Below, piece by piece: positions 53,001 through 63,840 of a DNA stretch of 64,000 bases. The notes under the pieces are model-generated. The model searched no databases. It was not told the origin of the DNA and saw only the letters and a list, made by a program, of their open reading frames with translations. The DNA is from Dromiciops gliroides (lineage: Eukaryota > Chordata > Mammalia > Microbiotheria > Microbiotheriidae), in NCBI RefSeq assembly GCF_019393635.1, contig NC_057866.1, forward strand, positions 123,689,897 to 123,753,896, in the 5' to 3' direction. The position numbers and the translations under genes were made by a program. Each line of letters opens with the position of its first letter. The first letter of the stretch is position 1.

Positions 53001-56000
53001 TACATCACAGGGATGTTATAAGGCAAGAATGTGATGAACTCAAGCATTTGTTGAGCACTCAAGAAGCAGGCGATTATATTCTTTTTTTTGTAGTTCCCTT
53101 AGTCCCCTGCATTCATTCATTCATTAATTCATTCATTCATAAACATTTATGGAATACTCACTGTGAGCAAGACACAGTGCTAGGTGCTCAATCTATTGAC
53201 CAGATCATTCTATCCCAAAATGGATGTACTCTTAACATGAAAATAAGTGTGTCTGAGACAAAGCCAACAATTCCTCACAAAGATCATGAGTTACCCTGCA
53301 GCCTCAGGGCAACTATAATTTGCATGTCAACAAGCTTGGGGGATTGCAGACAACTACATCTGGAGAATTTTATGATGCTGCTCCTACATGGGGAATAGGC
53401 GCCCAGTGCCAAAGTGGGATCAGCAAGCCAAAGCATTTCCTGGCAGGTAGAGAGGGCTGAAAAACAACGAATGGTGGGTAGCAAGACGGCCACAGGGCTG
53501 TGTGAGGCCCAGCCTGTGAGGTGGCCTTCTGGGCTGCTCTCTTTCCCAGGAGCTCCCTAAATGGAGCTGGGGAGTTCAAGAAAAGACAACTATCTACAGA
53601 ATGCCTTTGTCCTCCCACACAAACCACCCAGCCCACAGACAGGGCTTATTCTCTTTGTTTTCCCCTTCTCCGCAGGGCTCTTTTAATTTCCAGGTGCCAG
53701 AGACTTTCCCATTTCTAACTCTGCCACAGAGCAGGAAACACTGGGGAGGCTGGGTTAGCTGAGCTCATGCATTCTAGGCCTCTCTGCTTTCTTACCATTG
53801 AGAAACCGTGGAGGGTGGGGCACAAAGGCTTCCTTCCCCGCCCCCCCCCCCCCCTTTTGGAATCTTTCTCAGTAAAGGATGAATCTGTGTGCCTCCCCCC
53901 CCCCCAATGCCTTTCACTATTATTCCAAGATCCTCTTCTAGTTCTAAATGCTAGGTTCTCTGACCAGTCTAAGTGCCTGAAGAGATGAAAAGGACCTTCT
54001 CTGTGTACCAAGTTTTGGAGCAGTGTGACGGCCCTGCTTCTGAATGTGCCTGTGCCTTCCTGTAGGATTTACCCAGGAAGCACAAGCGGCAATTGGAAGT
54101 CGACTCCTCTCCTAGTCTTTATCCCTCATTGTGGATCTGAAAAGGAAGTTGGATCGTCTGCCTCTGGCGATCTGGTCTTGATTAGAGACTTGAGAAAAAG
54201 CTTTTCCAGCTGACAGACCAGGCCTTAGTCCTCCAAACATAGATAATTAGGTAAAATCATCACCCTTCGCGGAAACTTACTACCTGTAGGACAGGCCTTA
54301 ACATTCTGCTGGTGTTAACAGGAAAGAACCTGGATGAAAGCCCCCAAACACCAGGACCAAGGGCTTTTGTGCCCCTTCTTCAGCCTCTCACTCGATTTTG
54401 GCAAACACAGCAGTTGTCAATAATGAAGTTTAAGTATTCCTAGACAGGGACATCGTTTGGAAGGGCTTGATTCATTCAGCCAGTAACCATCGACTGAGCA
54501 CCGACTATGTTCGCGTCACATGTTGTGTGCTTGGGGAAACAGCCTAAAAGGAACACGAGGTCCCTTCCCTAGGGAGCTTCCAGTCCAGGAGATTGTAACT
54601 GGAGAACTGCCTCGATGCCCCTGCGTGTCCTGTCCGTTCGGGTGTCCTCATCATGCCAGCAGATGAGCGCTCACTCTCTGGCTGTCCAGAATGCTCTTGT
54701 TCCTCATCTCCACCTACAGTGCTCCCGGATTTCCCTCCTTCAAGATAAAGCCTCTCCCACCCCATCTGAGCGCTAGCACCTTCCCTTGTCATCGTTCCCA
54801 TTTTTCTTTTACAGAGCTTGTCTGTAGAGATTTGTTTGCTTATTGCCTTGCCCATTAGTCAGTGAGCTCCTTGAGGGCAAGGACTGACTTTTTGCCCTTT
54901 TTCTGTGTCCTGAGGGCCCAATACAGTGCCTAGCACATTGGGAGTACTTAATAAATGTTTACTGGACTGACTGTTTAGGAGACAGTGTGAAGAGCATTCC
55001 CTGGCTCTGGAATCAGAGGATCTAGGTTCAAATTCTACCTCTGATGCTCACTACTTGTGGGACCTTGGTTCAGTCATTTAACCTCTGTGGAGCCTTAGTT
55101 TTCTTCTCTGCAAAATGAAGGGATTAGACTCTGTGGCCTCTGGGGGTTCCTTCTAGCTGCAGATCTATGCTCTGATGATGAAATGGGGTCCACTCTTATC
55201 CTCTGATCTTTTTCCTGCCGCACCCAGCCTTGATCCTTTGTCGATCATCTGGTGTTTGCTCTGTTTGTCTTCCCTTGCCCAGGTGGCCCTCTTGTATAGC
55301 CTTTATATTCTATTAATTCCTGATATCCTCCAATCCCTAAAGTTAGAACGAGCTCTAACCCCAGCCTCCTGGTTCCCATTCTTTACTTGATGGTGGTAGT
55401 CAGACCTAAATTGTGCATACCTGTACTGAGTGGGTGGGGATGGAAAAGATGGGAAGAGGGGAGGAGGGAAGGAGAGGAAGAAGCAAGACCTGTGTTGTGT
55501 GCTTGTGGGAATGAGTGAACAAAAAAGGAACACTTTTTCCTTGGGGAGGAGAGGGGGAGGAGGGGAAGAGGCAGAGAGGGAAGAATAGGGAAGAGAGGCT
55601 TAGGGGTGGAGACAGCGAGGAGACAGACACTGACCTCTCTGTGTAGAAAACAAGCTAAATGCAGTAGATGATAGTATAAGAAAGGTTCTGGGCAGGAACT
55701 CCATCTCTTAAAGGAGGAGCTGATGACTAAATATTCCACTATAAAAAAGAATTACTGCTTTTTAAAAATGGAAAGAATCAACCCACCCGCTTGTTGCCTT
55801 CATCTACTCCAGCTGCCTCCCCCCTCCTTCAGGTTAAGCCTCCTCCCCACCAGTTCCTCTGAGCACTCCCGGGCACCGTGCCTTCCTCTCATTCATGGGC
55901 TTCCGGAGCATCCATGCCACTCTCACCGAGGTGCACTCTGCCAGGAATGCTTGGCAGGGGAGGCCGTCTGCCCGGAATGAGTGAGTACGGAGGCAGGAGG

Positions 56001-57164
56001 CTGGAAACGAAACATTCAGCCAAGCTCCGAAACAAGGATGCCTGAAATATGCTTGATTTACACTGAAGATACCGGTGATGGGGCCAAGAGGGGACTGGAG
56101 GGAGTTGGGAGATTTGTTCTCTTATCTACAGCCAAGTCTGGAAGATGAGTCAGGGAAGTGGGGGAAGGGATCATCAGTAACCAGGACTCATATTCTCTGC
56201 ATACTTTCTTCCTTTCTCTTTTTGGGGCCTTTTTTTGGGGGGCTATCAATCAGCATGTCCATCAATGGATGAGTAGAGGTTGGAGACAGAACACAAATGA
56301 ATAAGCCTTATAATGTGATTGTAGCTCTAAAAGGTCTGGAAGAGAGTAAGTGAAGAAGGTTATAGGGAACCTCAGAGAATCAATGAACATCACAATTGAA
56401 AGGGACTTCAAAAATCCATTTCTCACCAGAAGCACAAATCTCCTTTCCATCACCTCAAGGCCGTATGGCCTCCACTTGAGGACCACAGCGACATGAGAGC
56501 TCATCACTCTCTTTTGGGTTGGCCCATTTGATTTTTGAAGGTTTCTGGATTTCAAAATCCATGTTACCTTGTTGGTGGAGCTGTGAACTGATCCAACCAT
56601 TCTGGAGAGGAATTTGGAATTATGCCCAAAGGGTGATAAAGCCGTGCATACCCTTTGACCCAGCAATACCACTTTTGGGTCTTTTTCCCGAAGAGATCAT
56701 GGAAAGGGGAAAGGGACCCACATGTACAAAAATATTTATAGCTGCTCTTTATGTGGTGGCAAGAAATTGGAAGTTGAGGGGGTGCCCATCAATTGGGGCT
56801 GTAAGAAATGATGAGTAGGAGGAGTTCAGAGAAACCTGGAGGGTCTTGCGTGGGCTGATGATGAGTGCGATGAGCAGAACCAGAAGAACATTGTACACAG
56901 TATCATCAACATTGAGTGTTGATCTACTGTGATGGACTATATTCTTCTCACCAATGCAATGGTACAGAAGGGTTCCAGGGGAACTCATGATGGAGGAAGA
57001 TCTCCAAATCCAGGAAAAAAAAAAAAGAACTGTGGAGTATAGATGCTGAATGAACCATAATATTTCTTTTGCTTTTGGTGCTGTTGTTTTTCTATTTTAA
57101 GGCTTTTCATAATTGCTCTAATTTTTCTCTTATAACATGACTAATGCAGAAATATGATTGTTAT

Positions 57165-57235
<71 letters not shown>

Positions 57236-60200
57236 ATATCAGATTACCTGCTGTCTAGGGGAGGGGGGAAATTGGAAAGCTTGTATGAACAAAAGTTGAG
57301 AACTATCTTTACATGTAACGGAAAAAAATAAAATACTTAATTAAAAAAAATCCATGTTACCTGCTTGTCGACTTTAATGAAGTTAAGTTAATTTTTGAAT
57401 GTACCTTAAAAAACCCCCCAAATTTTACCTGTTTGCATGAGTGATGAGGATAATGTACTATTCATCCTTCTCATTTAATCAGCCCTTGACTGTCACTTGT
57501 GGTTAGAAAATGCTTTTTTCATTTTGATGAGTACCAATGCATCCGATCTCCCATCTGAGTAACCTGGCTGAAGCAGCCGCTGAACCTAGTGTGGTTTCTG
57601 TCTCTGGCCTGCATGGATTACTGGACATCAAAGCCCAGTTTTCTTTCTGCTCCAAACAGCTGAAGACTAAACGTATCTCAGGCCTAAGCAATGGTGAAGC
57701 TGCAGGCTGGGGCAGCTGAATGTCCCATTCTTTGAAAAGCAACTAATCCTTAACAGGTGGCATAGCCTTTTGGCTTCCTTGTAGAAACCCAGGTAATCCA
57801 ACTCACTCTCTCAAGAACTTTGAGGGGTCGGGTGGGGAGGAAGGGCTCACAGATAAATAAATGACTTTGGGGCTGTCTGCTTCTGGACTCTCTCTGGAGA
57901 CCCTTAACCCACTGATGGAGTGTTTTTAACACAAAGAACAAGTGACGTTAAAAGCTATAGTTTAAGCTCTAAATCCTTTGGGGACCCATCTCAGTAGCTG
58001 ACCTGACACTGAGGTCAAACCAGATCAAAGTCAGTCTTGATTATCAGTCCTTGCTGTCAAATGTCGACAGCCTTTAGAAAAAAGGTTGCCTCCCTGAGGC
58101 AGCATGCAATAGTTTTGTGAATCTCTTCCTCCCTTACTTACAATGACTTTGCTCTTCTCTTTGACTGCCATTGAAATGTATTTAGGGACTGGATTTAGCT
58201 TGTCCTGCTTCAGGACATGACAATTCAATTATTCTCAAGAGTAGCCAAGAATTTGGTTCTCTGTGCTAGGAAGGGAAGTGAGAAGCTAATTGGAGAGAAG
58301 CAGGGCATTAATCACCCCTTGAATGAACTTTTAAACAAAGAGAGTGCTGTCAGAGAGCAGTAAAATAGCTGTTTGAAGCATCTGGTTGATGCAGATTCCT
58401 TGTTTGCCTTGTCGGAATCTCCACCGGCTGTGACCAATGGCCAGTGATTTTAAGGGTGGAGATGGTTGTAATCAGTGACTGACCATTGCCCTGCTCAAGC
58501 TCTCCCGCTATCTCCCTACTCACTGTGTTATCAAACTTTCATTTCTTGGTTTGGTATTCAAATGTCTAAATGAACTGGCTCCCTCCTACCTCACCAACCT
58601 GTTTTCCTTTCACCCCCCAACAACAAGCTCTGCTAAAACCAGGCCAATTTTTTCATTTGCTGGGTGATGACTCACAGTCTGCCTGTTGAAATTTTATCCA
58701 GGCTTGAAGGCCTGGCTCAAATGCCAGCTCCTCTTTAGGGCCTTTTATGATCATTTGTCAGAAAGGATTTCATCCTTTTGAGACTGTCACAGCACCTTGC
58801 CTAAAATTCTCTCTCCTTTTCCCCCCTAGGGTGTGGTCCTATAAATTCCTTTTGCACTTATGTTCTTTGCCTATTTCTCTCACCCTCCTTACTAGATTAT
58901 ACACCCTGACACGGGCTTAGGATAAAACAGAAGAAGTTTCTCCTGTGAGAAGCAAAACCAAAGGCAACCAGATAATAGATAAGACATATGGAGGAATCAA
59001 GGGACTATTAAAGTTTAGATCGACCAACTAGATATCTAGACAGACATACCTAAGAAGTAAGGTGGAGATAAAATTCTATAGCAGCTACGTCAATTAGTGT
59101 GGCTACTACCTGACCAGAGCTAGGAGACAGAGATAACCCTAAAGGTCAGGACCATCATTTCAAAAAAATTCCCCTTAGCTCTCAGGAATATGACAAGCAT
59201 CCAAGCTTTTCCCACCCTACCCCAAAAGGGAACTTTCCAGTTTCCAAGTGGACACCCCATCTATCCTCTATAGAAGCTTCTGCCCTCCCTCTGTTCAAGG
59301 AGGAGAATGTTTCTAAGCACTCCTCCGGTCAGGGTGAAGGCTTTGACTTCCCACTCGGTCACTTTCCTAGCACCACATAAAAAACCACTTTAATTCCAAC
59401 TGGACTGCGTGTGAGAGTGTAATTCTTTATTGAGGAATACCTAAGGACCACCACAACCACCCCCTCCCCCACGATACATCCTATAGGGAATTATTTCACT
59501 TTTTGTTTTCCCCTGGGCCTAGATCAATGTGATTTTTTGTGAAGCAGCTCTACAGCACTGTGGAGAGCATGGCAGACTGGAAGTCTGGTAGGCCTGAGTT
59601 GTCAGCCTGACAGTCATTGGCTGTGTGGCCTTGGCCCAATTCTTTTTTAATGTAAGATGGTGGGAGGGGGTTAATAGTGGCAGCTACCGCTCTTTACGTG
59701 GTAGCAAGGAATTGGAGTTGAGGGGGTGCCCATCAATTGGGGAATGGCTGGACAAGTTGTGGTATATGAATACAATGGAATACTATTGTGCTGTAAGAAA
59801 TGATGAGCAGGAAGAGTTCAGAGAAACCTGGAGGGTCTTACGTGAGCTGATGATGAGTGAGATGAGCAGACCAGAAGAACATTGTACACAGTATCATCAA
59901 CATTGAGTGTTGACCTACTGTGATGGACTATATTCTTTTTTTTTTTTTTTTTGCAGGCAATGGGGGTTAAGTGACTTGCCCAGGGTCACACAGCTAGTAA
60001 GTGTCAAGTGTCTGAGGTCAGATTTGAACTCAGGTACTCCTGAATTCAGGGCCGGTGCTTTAACCACTGCGCCATCTAGCTGCCCCTGTGATGGACTATA
60101 TTCTTCTCACCAATGCAATGGTACAGAAGAGTTCTGGGGAACTCATGATGGGGGAGGATCTCCAAATCCAAGAAAAAAAAAAGAAAGAAGGAACTGTGGA

Positions 60201-63200
60201 GTATAGATGCTGATTGAGCCATATTATTTCTTTTGTTTTGGGTGCTGTTTTTTTTTTTTTTTCTATTTTGAGGTTTTGCATCACTGCTCTGGTTCTTTCT
60301 CTTGTAGCAGGATTGGTGCAGAAATAGGATTAATGTTATTATGTGTATATATATATATGTGTGTGTGTATATATATATATCTATATGTATATGTATGGAG
60401 ATATATAGATATAACCTGTATCAGATTGCCTGCTGTCTGGGGGAGGGGGGAGGGAGGGGAGGGAGGGAGAAAAACTCTGAAATTGTAAAGCATGTATAAA
60501 CAAAAGTTGAGAACTATCTTTACATGTAACGGAAAAAATAAAATACCTCATACATTAAAAAAAAAATAGTGGCAGCTACCTCACAGGGTTTTTATGAGGA
60601 TCAAGTGACATCATCTATACAAAGTCACATTGACCTCACGGTGCTCCGCTAATGGTTTTTGTACATCGTAAGCATTCAGCAAATAATTGAACAAGTTACT
60701 GAGTGCCTACGATGTACCTTCCATTGTAGAGATGGTAGGACTGAACAGGAATGTGACATATGAACAGCTACCACTATAGTCTACTTACAGAATCACTCAG
60801 GGAACTCTAAAGGAGATAAGTTACTAAATGCTTAGTATGCGCTAGAGACTGAGCTGAGTGCCAGGAATACAAATGCAAACAAAAAGAAAGACAGTCCTGC
60901 CCTCAAGAACCTTACACTCTACTGGGGGACTAAGATCTATAAAAGGAGGTGGAAAAGTGGGCATGGGGTGGGGGAAAAGGGAACTGACATGTGGCCTGGA
61001 TTCCTGCTTTCCCACATGTAAGTATGACCAGCCAATAAACTTCTCAGGTTTGGAGTCAAGAGAAAGGACAAAGCTTCATGGCTGGCATGGTCAGAGAACG
61101 AGAACCTGAGCTAGGCCCTGAAGGACGACTAGGATTTAGCTGGGCGGATTGGACGGGGAGACATTCCAGGCATGGGAAATTCCAGGTTGCCCCGGGGCCA
61201 TTAAATCTTAGCCCTGTGATGATGGAAGTAGCCATCCCCCTGTACTCGGCTCCTCGGTCTACTACTCAGTTTTGAGCACTGTCATTTAGGGAGATCATGG
61301 CCCAGATGGAACATGTCCAGAGGGGATACTCATCCCAGCTGGCATTTATACAGCACCACGTGCAATACCTGCTATCTCACTGGATCTTCCCAACAAACTG
61401 GGGGAGCAGATGCTACAATGATCATCTCACTTTGACAGAGGAGGAAACTGAGGCTGAGAAAGGTGAAGTAACTTGTCCAGGGTCACAGGAAAATGCTCAT
61501 GACACTGGAGGATCACTCAAAAGACTTGGATGTGTTTAGCTTGGAGAAGATGTCTTAGGGTGGACAGCATTTAAAGGGCTATTCTATGGAGGAGGAATAT
61601 CTGACCTAGAGGTCAGAACCAGCAGCAGTAAACAGGCAGCAGAGGCCAGAGAACGGGCTTCAGCTACAAACCAGGAAACACTTCAAAACAAGTAGAAGCT
61701 GTACAAAAAAAGTGGAAGGGGCTGCATTTCAGGAGGTAGTGAGCTTCCCTATCCCAGAGGGTCCTTCAGCAGAGTCTATACACCCACCCTGAAGGGAGGT
61801 GTGGAGGGAAATCCTGCTTAAGCAGGCCTGGGTTTCTGAGAAGGTCGATGTGGCACAGGACCTCTGCGGCCTAACAGGTGAGGGTTTGTCAGGTGGGGAT
61901 TTTCTTTAGAGCATGTGGAGGATGGTTTGGGTTTATTATAAAAGTTTCTAATAATTAGAGCTGTTCCCCAAAAGGAACAGGCTGCCTCAGGCGGGACTGA
62001 GATTCACTGTCACTGGAGGTGTGCAGGCAGAGCTGTCTGACCGGATACTGAGGTGGAAGCTGTGGCCCTTGGGAAGGTGTATGTACACAGAGGAGTAATG
62101 AATGGATGGGCTACAATGTAAACAGAAGGAATCTCTGTCGGGACAGGGAAATGCTAGTATTTGGGGATATCAGGAAGGATTTGTGTGGGCCATGGTGCTT
62201 GAACTGAGCTTCCCAGGGAGCCAGGCAGGATCCTCCATAGGTGAATTTGACTTTGGAATGCCCACAGCCATCCTCAGCCAAATCTGGGGATTCAGGCGGG
62301 GGTACCGAGCAATACCCATCACCTTTTCGTGTGTGGCTTGTGAGTGGGCTCTGAAGGTGATTTCAAAAGAAGAGGCTCAAGAAGGTTTTTAAAAATGGCA
62401 GCATTGGAGTAAATGCCTGAAGGGGACTACACTCATTTGGGTATCATTGTAAAACGATAATGGTGATGATAACAGCTAGCACTCCTGTGGTGCTCTAAGG
62501 TTTGTAAGGGCTTGGCACGTGATAACCAGCATCGCTACTTACAGTCAGAGTCAGAGTCCTCCTCTGACCAGCATTTGTCTGTAGCTAAGTATGAACACTT
62601 GGGGACTTACAGGAAGACTCAGTTGTGTCCCACTCTTCCTGACCCCATTTAGGGCTTTCTTGGCAGATACTACAGGGGTTTGCCACATCCTTCTCCGGCT
62701 CATTTTACAGATGAGGAAACTGAGGCAAACAGGGCTGAGTGACTTGCCCAGGGTCACACAGCTAGGAAGTGTCTGAGGCCAGATTTAAACTCAGGAAGAG
62801 GTGTCTTCCCAACTCCAGGTATCCACTGCACCTCCTAGCTTCCCAATAACAATAGGAGCTATCATTTGTATAGAGCTTATTGTGTGCCGGGCACTGTGCT
62901 AAGTGTTTTACAATTATCCCATTTGATGCTCACAACAATCCCAGGGGATAAGGGCTGTTATGATCCCCATTTTACCAATGGGGAAACTGAGTAAACACAG
63001 GTGAAGTGACTTGCCCAGGGTCACACAGCTAGAAGTGTTGGAGAGCAGATTTGAACTCAGGTCTTCCTGACCCCAGGGTCAGAAATTTATCCACGGCACC
63101 ACCTCACTTCTACCCTTTCTGGTGCTTTGATGGCAAAGCTGCTGGCTACTGGAAGGGCAGCAAATTAACTATGGCACCTGACACCTGCTCTAGGAAAAGG

Positions 63201-63515
63201 TAGTAATAACACCTGACGTTTACATGGTGCTTTACAGTTTCCAAAGTCCTTTCTAGAAATCATCTCTTTTGATGCTAACCCCAAACCCAAGACCCACTCT
63301 TATAGGTGCAGCCTGACTCTTAAAAGTGCCCTCTCCTTTACCCTTCACCATCCCCTGCCCAGGAAGACTCATTCGCTGTTATTTGGGGCTGGTACCTGTG
63401 TTCCCGGCTTCAGAGAAGAAACAAGGTCCTTCACCATTTTGGCTTCCGAGACTGTCACCCCACCAACCACAAAGAGGATCAGGAGCGGATGGTCGCTGGG
63501 ATGAGGGCGGCTCAC
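50007..63515 (-). CDS. SCFD2: SCFD2, last two coding exons (partial gene)
   Basis: Sec1 family domain containing 2, a member of the Sec1/Munc18-like family that binds SNAREs or tethering factors in membrane traffic; the precise role of SCFD2 is not well known. Only the final 70 codons lie here: a 40-codon exon (63396-63515) and the 30-codon terminal exon with stop (50007-50099), both phase 0 and joined by a 13.3-kb intron. Together they match the human C terminus (VSRPHPSDYPLLILFVVGGV ... TDRLHPDLGF) almost residue for residue, with conservative changes and an ending DIGI instead of DLGF. The upstream exons lie to the right of the window. The gene is convergent with RASL11B, as in human. Confidence 0.94.
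50661..50729 (+). repeat. 5'-truncated WSINE1-type SINE
   Basis: Only the core and tail remain: gacacttactagctgtgtgac ... cctcattgccccataaaa. Confidence 0.85.
51050..51298 (-). repeat. MAR1-type CORE-SINE
   Basis: gttgttgttgagtcattttcagtc, 'catgaccccattttggg', 'aaatgaggaaaccgaggc', then core and head. Full-length antisense. Confidence 0.9.
51443..51593 (-). repeat. WSINE1-type SINE with perfect TSD
   Basis: Antisense copy. The TSD agaatcataaac is at 51431-51442 and 51594-51605. It sits in an old MIR-like stretch that continues at 51,606-51,740. Confidence 0.93.
52856..53060 (+). repeat. MIR CORE-SINE
   Basis: Sense: ggctgcatggtatagtggaaagac, 'gcctcagtttcttcatctgtaagctggg', 'acagggatgttataagg'. 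Confidence 0.75.
53105..53195 (-). repeat. L2 terminus with (ATTC)n
   Basis: cattcattcattcattaattc then aaacatttatggaatactcac and cacagtgctaggtgctc: the antisense L2 end. Confidence 0.7.
53837..53905. repeat. Two poly-C tracts
   Basis: Runs of c at about 53,837-53,854 (broken once by g) and 53,895-53,905. Confidence 0.85.
54465..54975. repeat. Two L2 fragments in opposite orientation
   Basis: 54,465-54,600 is antisense (agcaccgactatgttcg ... cctagggagcttccagtcc); 54,600-54,970 is sense and ends gtgagctccttgagggcaaggact ... aataaatgtttactgg. Confidence 0.7.
54976..55170 (+). repeat. MIR CORE-SINE
   Basis: Sense: cagtgtgaagagcattccc, 'aggttcaaattctacctctg', 'cagtcatttaacctctgtggagcc', 'gaagggattagactctgtggcc'. 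Confidence 0.78.
56365..56553 (-). repeat. L3/CR1 3' fragment
   Basis: 'ttgaaagggacttcaaaaatcc', 'cctttccatcacctcaagg', 'cctccacttgaggaccacagcg' follow antisense L3. The L1 at 56,570 was inserted at its right end and the fragment resumes briefly at 57,363. Confidence 0.55.
56570..57346 (+). repeat. 5'-truncated L1 with perfect 16-bp TSD
   Basis: L1 3' part (gagctgtgaactgatccaacc, 'gacccagcaataccactt', 'gtgcccatcaattgggg', 'agcagaaccagaagaacattg') through a T-rich 3' UTR to an AATAAA tail. The TSD aaaatccatgttacct is at 56554-56569 and 57347-57362. The usual ggaatggctgaacaagttgtgg block is deleted. The RT region is absent. Confidence 0.93.
57167..57232. repeat. (TA)n microsatellite in L1 3' UTR
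   Basis: About 33 uninterrupted ta units, at the position where L1 3' UTRs of this family carry a short ta/tg run. Confidence 0.96.
58470..58910 (+). repeat. L2 LINE 3' region, left part
   Basis: 'tctaaatgaactggctccctcctacctcacc', 'tcaaatgccagctcctctttagg', 'tatttctctcaccctccttactagattata' are L2 landmarks. The text resumes after 59,472 with ctatagggaattatttcac. Confidence 0.75.
58911..59472 (+). mobile_element. Solo-LTR-like fossil inserted in L2
   Basis: A block of about 560 bp splits an L2. Its 3' third has the look of a retroviral LTR R/U5 (a short A-rich promoter/poly(A)-like motif, then a t/g-rich stretch and a C-rich end). No internal retroviral sequence is attached, so it would be a solo LTR, a dead relic. 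A short atac-type direct repeat flanks it. Family and exact ends are not certain. Confidence 0.5.
59689..60564 (+). repeat. 5'-truncated L1 with perfect 16-bp TSD
   Basis: Same family as the 56,570 copy, from tctttacgtggtagcaagg to an AATAAA tail. The TSD aatagtggcagctacc is at 59673-59688 and 60565-60580. It contains a SINE (59,938-60,086) and its own ta/tg run (60,346-60,415). Confidence 0.94.
59938..60086 (-). repeat. WSINE1-type SINE with 19-bp TSD, inside L1
   Basis: Antisense copy. The perfect TSD tgtgatggactatattctt is at 59919-59937 and 60087-60105, within the L1 3' UTR. Confidence 0.96.
60701..61180 (-). repeat. L2 LINE 3' region
   Basis: Antisense: agtgcctacgatgtacctt, 'ctaaatgcttagtatgcgctag', 'gccctcaagaaccttacactctactggggg', then 'gacattccaggcatgggaa'. 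Possibly two overlapping copies. Confidence 0.65.
61320..61500 (-). repeat. MIR-family CORE-SINE
   Basis: Antisense: gctggcatttatacagcacc, 'ctcactggatcttcccaac', 'gaggaggaaactgaggctgag', 'cttgtccagggtcacag'. Confidence 0.7.
61515..62085 (+). repeat. Two L3/CR1 3' fragments in tandem
   Basis: 61,515-61,880: gtttagcttggagaagatg, 'tttaaagggctattctatgg', 'gtggaaggggctgcatttcaggaggtagtgagcttccc'. 61,925-62,085 repeats part of the same consensus: 'taataattagagctgttcccc', 'gaacaggctgcctcaggcgg', 'tgtcactggaggtgtgc'. Same orientation. Confidence 0.65.
62611..62845 (-). repeat. MAR1-type CORE-SINE
   Basis: actcagttgtgtcccactcttc, 'cctgaccccatttaggg', 'cattttacagatgaggaaactgaggcaaac', then core and head. 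Confidence 0.88.
62850..63290 (-). repeat. MIR-family CORE-SINE and fragment
   Basis: 62,850-63,110 is a near full-length antisense copy (aggagctatcatttgtatag, 'cccattttaccaatggggaaac', core, head). 63,200-63,290 is a second partial copy (aacacctgacgtttacatggtgctttacag), ending about 105 bp from the SCFD2 exon. Confidence 0.7.
63396..63515 (-). CDS. SCFD2: SCFD2 penultimate coding exon
   Basis: Minus strand, acceptor ctgcctttcag and donor gtacca; 120 nt in phase 0. It reads VSRPHPSDHPLLILFVVGGV, TVSEAKMVKDLVSSLKPGTQ. This is the beta-strand/helix unit near the end of the Sec1-like fold. Differences from human are few (H for Y, A for V, S for A). Confidence 0.96.
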
Positions 63516-63679
63516 CTGAAAGGCAGTCGGCACAGCATTCAGACAACATGTCACTTCTAGTCTTTATAACATGCTATGAATGAAGTCAGTGTCACTACAG
63601 ACGAGCCATATGAAATCCAAGTGAAAAGATATGGCTCGTTACTTATCAGACATATCAGTGCCAGAGCTGGATTTTCTGT

Positions 63680-63840
63680 TGTCGAATCACAGGTTTGGAA
63701 CTGGGAAGGACCCCTAGAGGTCATCCAGTTCAACTCTCTCATTTTGAAGATGAGGAAACTGAGGCACAGGGAGTTTAAGTGATGATGAAGCTCACATAAG
63801 TTAAGAAAACTTCCTGCTAGGTCAGAATCTATGATGCTGT
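63680..63840 (-). repeat. MIR/L3-like fragment
   Basis: aggacccctagaggtcatccagttcaactctc, 'ttttgaagatgaggaaactgaggcacag'. Family left open. The remaining bases to 64,000 hold nothing I recognise. Confidence 0.5.

Larger units (their letters stand above)
59554..60700 (+). repeat. MIR CORE-SINE split by an L1
   Basis: Left part 59,554-59,688 (cactgtggagagcatggcag ... ggctgtgtggccttggcc); right part 60,581-60,700 (tcacagggtttttatgaggatcaagtgac). The two abut exactly at the L1's TSD. Confidence 0.75.
50100..63395 (-). other. SCFD2: SCFD2 last intron
   Basis: 13.3 kb, holding the SINE, MIR, L2, L3, L1 and LTR-like fossils listed below. Between them, 50,100-50,640, 51,750-52,850, 53,200-54,460, 55,180-56,360 and 57,365-58,470 show no repeat or exon I can name. 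Confidence 0.85.
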
